DNA of 64,000 nucleotides, from positions 176,435,956-176,499,955 of the forward strand of contig CM054113.1 of NCBI GenBank assembly GCA_028673005.1. Direction: 5' to 3'. The position numbers were made by a program, and so were the translations under genes. The DNA is from Tanypteryx hageni. Taxonomy: Eukaryota > Arthropoda > Insecta > Odonata > Petaluridae. Numbering within the stretch: the first letter of the stretch is position 1; each line of letters begins with the position of its first letter. Shown here one piece after another: positions 10,765-22,700 of this stretch. Under the pieces are notes generated by a model, which worked only from the letters and a program-made list of their open reading frames with translations, was not told the origin of the DNA and made no database searches.

Positions 10765-13700
10765 ATGGCTAAAATAAAGAACAAAGCAAAGAAAAACTTT
10801 TCCGATCGTGTGAAAGAAAAAGTAAAGAAATCTACTAATCCATTTGAAGTTCATATTAATAGACAGAAGTTTTCAGTAGTCGGCCGTCAACTAAAACATG
10901 ACAAAGGTTTACCAGGTGTTGCTAGAGCTAAAGCGTTTAAAAAGGTATATGCTCATCTTGCAGAGATCTCCAATTAAATTTAAAACTATGAATCATTCTT
11001 GTAATTACATCGTCTTTGCAGAGAAAAGCCACCCTTTTGCATGAGTATCAAATGAAAAATAAAAGTAATAAGTTCATGGACAGGAGAATTGGAGAAAAGA
11101 ATAAAAACATGTCTTATGAAGATAAATTAACTGCACGGTTTGCTGCTGAAAGAATAAAAGCTTACAAGGTATGGTGTGTTCATTCTTGATCGTGAAATTT
11201 ATCATTTAGTCAACATCGCCCATTAATGCGCTTTACTTTGAAATTGTACGTTGTAACAATTGATGATGTATTCCTTTTTTGCAAATTAACTTGAACAGAA
11301 AACCGTCTATAATCTTAACAATGATGTAGTATTAACTCATCGCGGCCATATTTTGAGTGAAATAGAAAAATTTGACGATCCAAAAAGTGATGATGAAGAA
11401 GACGAAAAGGGAAAACTTGATGGTAAGTTTTAAACAAAAAATTAATTGTACTTTTCTTTTTCTGTGGGACAAGTTTTCAAATGGTTATTAAATACATATG
11501 TATATTTCTTATTGTCTGTTGGAGATATACCTTAATTAAAGTTCCATTCTATAAATTATTATTTTTTAGCCAAGTTTGTCACAGAAGCTCATTTTGGAGG
11601 TTTTCTAAAAAAGAAAGTGGAGACAGAAAGCCAAGTAAAAAGTCGAGAAGAGCTCATTGATCAACTAATAGCGGAATCTAAAAAAAGGAGATACGAAAAA
11701 CAGAAAATGCTGGATGAGACCTTGGAGCTTACAGATAAACTAGACACTCAGTGGAAAGAGCTATTACCTCTTGTATCGTTTGGAAACTCTGAGCCAACTG
11801 CTGCAGAGAAGAAAACTGATGAGTCAAAAAATGAACCTGCTCCAAAGGAGAGGGTTAAAGTAGACCCATATGACCTTGCAGTGCAGGAATTGAAATTTGA
11901 AGCAAGAGGCAGAGTAAGATTTAATTATCGTCATATAAGAATAGTTTTTACATTATTGCATTTACTGGAAACTAGACCGTTACACTTTCACCCTCTGCAC
12001 TCATATTTCATGCTGGAGCGGACACTAGCATACACTTCGTGCAATTATGTCCTTTGAACTTGATACACACTGGCCGAGTAAATGAAAACATTTTTTAGGC
12101 AATATTACTCATGTAAGATGAATCAAGTTGCTTAGAAATTACTTGAAGTCTGACTGCATGAGGAAATCCAGAAGTGTTCCAAGAAATGTGTGCTAAGGGT
12201 TAATATTCATGATATCATCATGGAATGGTTTATATAAAGTAAAATTAAAGTCTAATCTAACGATTGGCTCCATAAAATGATGCTTCATGCTGTCTGAATG
12301 AGATTTCTTGTTGCTATTTTTGCTGTCTTCAGCACCACAAATTGATAATGTTAAAAACGTCTTTTTGTCATTTGTCTTGGCACTCAAGGAGTTAAATTCC
12401 TTATGTAAAATTTTAATTTCAGCCATCAGAAAAGTTGAAAACTGAAGAAGAAATAGCGATGGAGGAGAAGGAGAAGCTAGAGAAACTGGAAGCTGAAAGG
12501 CAAAGGAGAATGCACGGTTTCCTTGATGATCAATCTGGCTCTTTAAAACATAGAAGTGCTGATGATTTGGATGATGGGTTAGTATGGTGGTGTAATTTTA
12601 ACAGTGCATATTTTTCTTTAAATGAAAAAATGCTTGCCATCACCACTGCCTGCATGTCCATCTCTTTCATGCATACCTTTAAACTTAAGCACATAAAAAC
12701 ATTATGAGCTTTCATGTGTCTCTTGTCTCTGCTTTAGCCCATCAGAAGGGATAGGTTTTCAGAATTATCGAAGTTGTATTTATTCCATTTTGCCTTATCT
12801 TTGTGCTAAGCACACCGATAAAAATTTCAAACCTATGCTTATGCTAATTCGGAACTGTCATTTTGCAGTATATGTAGCTTCATTCTATGGCGTTTCACCT
12901 TTCTATCAAACAGCCCTCTTTCACAAATTAGTAATGTTTTTCCTTCTCCTTTAATGATGTATTTCAATTTCTATGTACATTCATTTGATTAGAATCATAA
13001 TCTATTTAAATAATGATCTATCTGCGAGTCTAACACTCATCACCAGTAGGGGTATAAGATCCAGGGGCATATATAACTACAGGTATCCCTCATTATGGTG
13101 CACTTCACTTAGTGCAGTAGCCAAGTGCTGAATCATTGACACATTGTTTTGGCCATATATTATAAGCACGTAACTTTCTCATAACATTTATTATGCCTAA
13201 TTAGTATTTGTAGGTGTTGCGATTAAATTAAACATCATTAAACTCTCCAATCAACAAAAACTGTAATCTCTTCTATAGTTTCTTGGTGATATTTCAATGG
13301 CAGCTAATCTACATTAGATTTTGTCAATATCAGGATTAATAGATCTTATCCTATTTCACTATGTAAAATCGCCTTCATTTATTTTCTTATCCATATATTT
13401 TGCATGCATTATTATAAAAAATAATTTCGAATTTATTTGAAGGAGTGCCCCTTTATTTTTTTATGTAATTATTCAAGTTAGTGATAGTCGGATTGTTATT
13501 TTTCTAAAATTCATAATGTTAACTTGTAGGTTTGATTTTCTTCTCTTTTGTTTTAGGCTAGTTTTAGAAAGTGACATCGAGGTAGAAGATCCTCAAGATA
13601 AACACGAAGAAGTAGAGAAAGTGAACAGCGAGTTAGATACAAAAGGTAGTGATAAAAATGATGAAGAAGAAGAGGAAAGTGAAAATGAAGTTGGCAAAGA

Positions 13701-16700
13701 TGAAGAGTCTGAGGAGGAAGAGAATTCAGGCAAAGCCGAAAGTGATGGTGAAGATGACCTGTCAGATTTAGTTTTGGAAGATTCTGATGATGACAGTAAA
13801 AAAGGTCAGTCGATCGTTTTTGCTAAATAGTAGCCATATTTTATTGCTGAAATGCAATTTTGTCGCTTGTTACTTCTGTGGTTAAATTTGCTGATGGCAT
13901 TAGAAAGTATTTTTACCGATATAGAAGTAAAATAAAATCCTGATTATCTGTGTGCAGATTAACCGTGCAGTGGATTGACTGGGCCTTCTGAATAGAATTT
14001 GAATTTTCCCGCTTATATATAAAAAATAAAGATCACATGGTCTTCATTTATTTGTTAAGCATCTGCTGATATAGATTTACCATCTACCGGTTTATTTTAG
14101 AGAGATTTTTATTAACAAGGACCATCTTAAATTTGCAGCGATGGGTGAATGAATGCTTTAATAGCATTTTTATCTTCCAATCACATCTATTTTTGTGCAC
14201 ACACAGAGGTGATCTGTGACAGACAGAATAGCCACTGCCACAAACAAATTTTGTTTGTGAATGGATGCTTTAATAGCATTTTTATCTTCCAGTCACATCT
14301 ATTTTTGTGCACACACAGAGGTGATCTGTGACTCAGACAGAATAGCCACTGCCACAAACAAATTTTATTTTTTGTTAATTTATTCCATTCTGATTACAGT
14401 TGATGGTTTAAATTGATAGCTTCTTATTTATGGCATGCAACCTTTTTTACGTAAATAAATTTGTACAGTATTTAACTGACAATACCAAATTTTTCCTTTA
14501 AAATGTGGATTATTCGTGTTCTTTAGTTATCCATGCCCACCCCAAGTTCCAATTAACACGGATAATTGGGATTTTACTGTAATTAAGAAAGGAAGTTTTA
14601 CATGGCAATGACTATAATAGTTGTTAATTTTAATTTTTTATAGAAGAAAAAGATAAAGAAGAAATTGGAGATGATACATCTGATTGCACGAAATCTACAA
14701 AAGATGAAGCAATCCCAATGGATATCATATCAGCAGTTTCAAAATCAGAGAAAAGGAAAGGTTTGAATGGAAAAGAAGAATCTTCTTCATCTGAAGGTAA
14801 TTGATTTATTTGTAGATATATAATGGAATTATTACATATTACTTATTTGATATGACTATTATATTATTGTTGTCTCTTCTCACCAAGTTTCAGAAAAGCA
14901 AGACCAAAATGGAAAAATGTTACTCCACCAAAAAGGTGTTGTTGAAGATGACAATGAGAATTCAAAAGCTTCTGAGAAAATAAGATCTGAGCTTTTAAAG
15001 AGGAAGAAAATTATGGAAATGGCTCAAAAGGAACTGCCTTATACTTTTGAAGGTATCTTGAACCCATACCCACACTCAAACCGCACGAAAAATTTCATTA
15101 GTCTTATTTAGGTTCATGAATCATCTATGTCTTTGAGATCTTGTTTACCTTTATATCCTACAGGTGGTTTTGTTTACTGTATCTTCTAGCATTTGACCTA
15201 TGCGTACTAGAACTTGTTTAGTTTTGTTGCCGGTCTGACAGACCACATGCCTGTGTTCGCATAATCTTTTCGGTACAGTTCTTTTTCACGGTTTTGGAAA
15301 TTTCTGAAGATATGTCGCAGTTAAACCATCCTGAACCATCGCACAACCGGAAAAGAAAACCAAAACTTCCTTCCCATGTTTTATTTTTAGCAGCTCAATA
15401 TGTTTGAAATGTTCAGCACCCGCTTGAGGAGCATGTGCAGGAGTGAAAATTGATGAAGTTTAGGGTCCTCATTTTTTATTGTTTTTCTTTTTTAAAAATT
15501 CTTTAATATTCATGTGTTTAAGCAACCCTTCGGCAAAGGAATAAAGCAAATACTAATGTTTCTGCATGAAATTAAAAAAAGTAACCTATCAAAAATTAGA
15601 GCCTTTTTTGTGTTAAAAAATTTTCATTTTCATATTTACTAAGAATATATTGCATACTATTGCATTTTTTTATTTGTTCACCAAGACCCTATTTCAAATA
15701 TAAACATAAGAATACTTGATACAGTGTTGTTTCTTCTCACATAATTATTTATTTTTGGCATGGGGTCTGAGAGACTGCATGCCTGTGTTTGTGCATCAAT
15801 TTCTGATGCCTGTGGTTATGGGTTAAGCTAGAGTGAACAGTGTTTTATAAATCATGCTTAATCAAGTTTGATATTTGTAGATTTATTTTACATCTTTTTA
15901 TAAATACCCTTAGTGGAGTTATGAATCATTTCATTTATTTTGGTGGATTAGATTGAGGTGATAAGTCACGTGTTATTTCTATAGATTGAAAGTAGTCATT
16001 TTTAAATAATTACTTGGCTCCTTAAATCTCTTTAAATACAATAGTGTTAAGTATCTTATAAATAAATAAATTTTCAAGTTGACCATGGCTTCCATTGAGA
16101 TTAGGTTTTCAAGTGGTGATAGGAGGATATACACAACTGCTCATTCATTGCTTTGCTTTTACTTTATAAAAGACCATGTTATCTTTAAAAACTTTGATTA
16201 TTTTGATGACATGATTTTAAATAAGCAAGGTTGATGAATTTTGCTAATTAATTTCTTGTACTCATAGTTCCAGACGACACAGATGCCTTTGCTGAAATAA
16301 TGAGTGGCCTAGGACCAGAACATCAATCTGTTGTTTTAGAGAGAATGATTAAGTGCACTCATCCAAGCCTTAAGAGTGGGAACAAACAGCGATTGGAAAT
16401 ACTATTTGCACTTTTGATGCAACACCTTAATGATAGTGCATGGGGTAAGTGAAATTTAAATAAATTGTTGATTTTAAAACTTAATTTTATAATATATTTA
16501 TTAGTCTAAATATGTTTCAAATGAAAATTTGCTAGCTCTGGTTTTGTATTGTCTCAATATGTAGGGTTAGAAACAACAATTTTCCTAAGAAAATGCAAAA
16601 TATTTTACACGTAAATGAGTAGTAACTCTTAATTGCATTGTAATTGTTTTGTTTTGTATGGCTCCAGAGACTCAACGAACTTTTCCTGGGCAATCTCCTA

Positions 16701-19700
16701 TGTCATTACCTAGATATTGTTTTGCTGTTCTTGCAAATGTTATTCCCTATATGTATGATTTGGCCCAGTCATCGCCTGAAAATGCAGTCAATTGTGTTTC
16801 TGAAGTGCTCAAAGAAAAGTTTTCAGAATTAGGAAAGGAATATCCTGGACTTGATACGGTAAGAAGTTGGTGTTTAGATTACTATTAATGCTATCTCAAT
16901 TAATTAGATATACAATTTCATTGCCTTTAATTAGGGATGGGACGATTGGTTCTTCGGTTCTGCCAGTTCTCTCAAGAATCGAAATAATCGGAACCGACTG
17001 TTTATAATCCAGTTCTTCGGTTCCAATCCTTATTTTAATAAAAAACAGGACTGTAAAGGTGCACACATCATGCGTGCATACATGCGAGGCAGAGGCGTTC
17101 TTAACGATTTATGCAATCATGTGAAAAAAGATAAATATTGTCTATGAACTGAAATGCCAGTAGTGATACCAAGGAAATGTCGAATTTTTGATTTACCGAC
17201 TAATTTCCTAATCAATTGTAATTAATAAAACAATCGACAATTATTTAAAACTTACCTCACTGGAATAGTGGTAATGTAATTTTTTTCACGTTCATTCCTT
17301 CGTTGTAAATTACCCATTTCTTTTCACTTACATCTAAACGTAAAAAATAGACATTTACATTAATTTCTTCGTTATAGATTATCCATTTTCCTAACCTTGC
17401 GTGCTCACAAAAGAAAATTAAATTAATTAGGTATTTACAGCAGATATTTTTTACATCAGTAATTAAAGAACTATTTTCAGATGTCTGGTTCCTCTTGTGA
17501 CATTCTGTTGTCTCGTGCCATTTGAGATCTTTTAGGCCTCCTTTTGATATGTTGAAATCAGAATTACAGACAGTGCATGTTGCCGGGAAATCAGTTTTTC
17601 CTTTTATCAACCACTCTAATTTCTTTTCCCAGTCAACCTTGTACTTCTGTCTATACAAAGACCTATCAGTCGAAGAATTGTATTTTTTATTCATATTTTT
17701 ATTTATTTGAGGGATAGAATATAACAGTATAAAAAATGGATTTAATTATTCTTTGGTAGATTCTCATCAAGTTTTTGTCACATTTTACTCTATGGAAACT
17801 ATGAAATAGTTCTCCCTTTCTGTTCATACTTTTTTTAACGTAGATGGAAATGAATTTTTAAAATCTTTCCTTGCTCTAACCCTTCGAGTGCCAATGTCAC
17901 TCAGAGCAATGCTCGAAAAATCTAAAAATGCTCACAGCAACTCTTAGTTTTTTCCCTCAAATTCTAATAAGTATAGAGACAATTTAAGGATCATGCTTTA
18001 TGTTCAGTGGTCAGTAGAGACTTCAAGCTATTATTCTCTGCTGACTAACACTTTTCCAATATCTTGAACATAAATATCAATTACAGTGATCCTCCCATAG
18101 CCGGATTTAATTTGGCGTATTTGAATATGATGTGTTTAAATTTTAATAAATTTGTATATCTCCAAAACTATTAGAGAGAAATCAATTGAATAAAAAGCAT
18201 ATTATAGTAAAAACATTGGCAAATCATTCTACTTTCTGAATAGCAATATTTCATATTAAACTTAGAGACTTAGTAAACTCATATACATGTGGCCACATAG
18301 AAAGAAATGAAAGGCATGGTTATTTCTTGAGTAAATAGAGAAAGAAGCATTATCATGGTTAGGGCATCTGTTTACTCTTTGCTTGAATGCTCTGTCAGTA
18401 CTTTGGTCACCCATCTAGAGCAATGTCCAGCAGGGCTATGGATGTGAGTCATTCTTCTGAGTTGGATCACCTCTTAGGCAGCAGTTTCAAGTGTATAATA
18501 TCCAAGAAACATTATTTTCCATATTTTTAGTCACTCTTATTCTTTTTTTCATCTTTCGAATCATGAAAATAATATCAATACAGTATATCCTCGATTTAAC
18601 GGACTAATTGGGGGGATAGGGTGTCCGTTATTGCCGAAAGTCCGTTAAATCCGAAAGTTCATCGTATGACGAAGCAAAATGCACCTAAATGGTCACATCT
18701 TATAATGTCAAATGCAGTACATTAGAAACCAAATGTCAGGCAATAATGCTCTTTGCGAACGGACTGCCCTCGGCATCGACGGACATTGAGCGGTCTGAAA
18801 TCGCGGACGATAGGGAGTGGATTCTCAGCGACCGGACAGTCGTCGGCCATGAGTCCGTTAAATCCAAAATCCGTTAAGTCGATGGTTTACTCTATCTATT
18901 TGTGTTTAATTCTTCAAAACCAATGTTCAAAGAAAAAAAATTATAAAAAAATATTTTTGCATTTGATTGTTTTTGTTTTAAAAACACAGTAATTAATTGT
19001 ATCTTTGACAACTTATAGGTAAATATGTTGCTTAATTCCTCTAAAAATTTCATTTCCTTATGATTTCGTATTAATAACTATTTTAAATACACCCTGCATT
19101 TTTTATTCATATCACTTGGTGCATTTCAAATGTCTTTCTGTCATCAGTCTTGGCACTCAAAGGGTTAAGTAACTTTAATGGCTTAGCCTGTACATTCTTG
19201 TTTACAAGTAATTTATTCACTGTGGAGAATTTGACAGTGATTTATTTAAATGTTAGAGACATTATAAAGAATTTATTTGGCATCTTGCTAATATTTTTTG
19301 TTTCACAGTTGGTATATCTGAGGTTGACTCCTCAGTTGTTTCCTACTTCTGACTTTCGGCACCCTGTAACGACTCCTGCATTAATTTTGATGACGCATGC
19401 ATTAAGGACATGTAAAGTCAGGTCAAGACGAGATGTAGCCACTGGACTTTTTATTGTGACAATTTTGCTGGAGGTAAGATCATGCTGCATTATTAGATTA
19501 CTCAATTTTTATTATTCAGAAATTATAAAATAGAAAAATATTTCCTGCATACACCTATGTTAGTTTAGCTGTCTATTTTTTATTATATGAGCTAAATTGA
19601 TTCATTCATTCATCATGTTTCTGTCCGAAGACAGGTTTTAACTTAATCGCTGCCTCCATTTCTCTCTCTCCCTAGAAGCCTCTTTTATATCTCTATAAGT

Positions 19701-22700
19701 ATTATATCCCTGCTTTATATTATCTAATATTCCTATTCTTTTTCTCCTTCTTCCTCTTCTTCCACTAATTTTTCCTTCTAAGATCTTCCTTTGTAAACAC
19801 TGTTTTCTCAATATGTGCCCTATCCAATTTGCTTTTCTTTTCCTGATTGTTTTATTAGCATCCTATCTTCTCCCATTATTTCTAATACTTCTTCATTTCT
19901 CTTCCTCTCTGTCCATTTCACTTTCATCATTCTCCTCCATACCCACATCTCAAAACTTTCTAAATATTTTTCCCCCTTTCTCCTTATCGTCCACGTCTCT
20001 GCGCTATAAAGAGCTATGCTCCATATGTAGCATTTTGCTAATTTCTTCCTTGTTTCTAAATTTATTTTCTTGCTTGTGAGAAGCTCCTTCTTCTCGTTAA
20101 ATGCTGCTTTTGCCATTGCAATCCTACTTCTGATGTCCTGTGTACTACTTCCATCCTGCGCTAAAATACTGCCAAGATATTTGAAACTACAGTGGAACCT
20201 CGCTTAACGAGCACCTCTCATAACGAGTAATTCGCATAACGAGCAAAATAAATTGTAAAAAAATGATTCGCTGACTGAGGGACGTTTCGCATAACGAGTG
20301 ACGAGGGGAGGGGAAGTCCCGGATTGTGCGCCTGCAACAGCGAGGGTCGGAAGGCAAGGGGGGTCGGACAGAGCGGTGCGGGGGCTCTATATAGGGCCAG
20401 CACCGCAGAGCGCTGCAGTCGCCTGACGTCTCGAAATCAGCCAATCCGAGGAACGGATGCGTTAGCTGCAAGCCTGCTGCTGACAGCGTGCTTGGATTTC
20501 CACTCTGTCCGTCCCCCCTCCCTCTTAGTCAACCGTCCATGCCTGTTATATCAGTCTGTGTTTAGCACTCGTTCCGGTAGGATCTTAGTGTCGCTTGTGA
20601 TCACACATTTTTCCAAACTTGTGTTCAGACATATTATTTGTGATTTTTTTTGTGCAAAGTTTAATAACCCTTGCAAAAATGTCCCCGAAGAAAAAACCGC
20701 AAGGAGACAGCTATAAGAGAATAAAAATAACCGTAGAAATGAAACGTAAAATCATTGAAAAGCGAGAACGAGGTGTGAGCGTGGCTGATCTAGCACGCAC
20801 ATACAATCGGTCTACATCAACGATTTGCACTATCCTCAAGAACAAGGACAAGATTAAGGAGATAGATGCTTCAAAGGGAGTGACAAGAATATCTACGCAA
20901 CGGTTACGTATTCTAGATGATGTTGAAAGGTTGCTTCTCATATGGATAAATGAAAAGCAACTGCAAGACGACACTATTAATGAGAACATCATTTGTGAGA
21001 AGGCGAAAGTGATTTTCGCCGACCTCGTTAAGAAGACTCCAGGATCATCAATGGCGGAAGAAGAAGTATTTAAGGGAAGACGTGGGTGGTTCGAGAAGTT
21101 TAAGAGAAGAACCGGCATCCACAGCGTTGTGAGGCACGGTGAAGCAGCAAGCTCCGACGCAAAGGCAGCAGAGAACTTCATCGGCGACTTCAAGAAGCTC
21201 GTAGATTCTGAGGGTTACCTGCCGCAACAGGTTTTCAATTGTGACGAAACGGGTCTTTTCTGGAAAAAGATGCCGAAGCGAACCTATATAACAGCAGCAG
21301 CATTACCCGGCCACAAGCCAATGAAAGACCGTCTCACGCTGCTATTTTGTGCCAATGCAAGCGGCGATTTGAAAATTAAACTGCTGCTTGTTTACCATTC
21401 AGAAACTCCACGAGCCTTCAAGAAGTGTAAAGTTCAGAAGAGCAGGCTAAATGTGATGTGGAGTTCCAACAACAAGGCTTGGGTGACACGTGACCTTTTT
21501 ACTGATTGGATCAATGAAGTGTTTGGTCCTTCTGTGAAAAAATATTTGCTTGAGATGAATCTACCACTCCAAATCTTGCTTGTTATGGACAACGCTCCTG
21601 CCCATCCTCCAGGACTACAAGATGACCTCCTTGAAGAATTTAAATTCATCAAGATCCAGTTTCTCCCTCCCAATACCACTCCGTTACTCCAGCCTATGGA
21701 CCAGCAGGTTATTTCTAACTTTAAGAAGCTCTACACCAAAGCGCTCTTCGAGCGTTGTTTTGAGGTGACTGAAGGGACCAATCTCACTCTCAGAGAGTTT
21801 TGGAAATATCACTTCCACATCGTTGCCTGCCTCAAGATGATCGAAAAGGCGTGGGAAGGGGTTACCAAGAGAACCCTCACTTCTGCTTGGAAGAAGCTTT
21901 GGCCGGAGAGCGTTGTCGAATGTGACTTTGAGGGGTTTGAGACAGTACCTGTGGAGCCTGTAGTCAACGAGATTGTGTCTTTGGCCAAGATCATGGGACT
22001 GGAGGTGGATAACAAAGATATCGATGAGCTTGTGGAAGAGCGCAGCCAAGAGCTGACCACCGAAGAGCTTATGGAGTTACATTGTGTTTCACAGCAAGAA
22101 GTTGTGGAGGAGAGTTTGTCCGAGGAGGAGGAGGTAACAGCAAACCAACAATCTTCTGGCGCAATAAGAGAAATGCTGAAAGCATGGGAAACTGTTGCAT
22201 CGTACTTTGAGAAGCATCACCCTAATAAGGCTGTGGCTATGCGCGCTACTAATTTATTTAATGATAATGCTGTGTCACATTTCCACAAAATTCTGAAGCA
22301 TCGGCAAAAACAAATGTCTCTAGACAGCTTTCTTGTAAAAAAGAATTAGGTATGTATCATAAATAGTAAATTAATTATTTCGATTTGTTTTTGTTTTCTA
22401 CAAATCTAATTCTCATTCCAGGTTCGTTCATTCCGCGATAGAAGAAAAGAGGAAGATGAATCACGCTCCTTAACAATGTATATATAATTTTCTTTGAATA
22501 AACATTATACATAAAATATTTTGAGTATTTTTTCAGCATGGAACGCATTATCGAATTTTACATTAATTTGTATGGGAAAAACTGTTTTGCTTAACGAGTG
22601 TTTCACGTTACGAGTAAGATTCTGGAACGAATTATGCTCATTAAGCGAGGTTCCACTGTACATACTTGTTCCAATTTTTGTCCATTTACCATTATATTTA

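Larger units (their letters stand above)
20190..22658 (+). mobile_element. Complete Tigger/pogo DNA transposon nested in the LINE
   Basis: 2469 bp bounded by CAGTGGAACCTCGCTTAA ends. The first 24 bases of the two inverted ends agree at 23 positions. It is flanked by TA on both sides (20188-20189 and 22659-22660), the Tc1/mariner target duplication. The uninterrupted homologue in LINE copy 1 near 3840-3855 reads GAAACTATTTACTTG, so the empty site can be compared directly. Inside are a GC-rich promoter with a TATA box, one uninterrupted transposase ORF and an AATAAA signal at 22497-22502. Every part expected of an autonomous element is present. Confidence 0.93.

Noticed and set aside
21434..22060. 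Minus-strand ORFs inside the Tigger transposase
   Set aside because: They are antisense shadows of the intact plus-strand transposase and show no motif.
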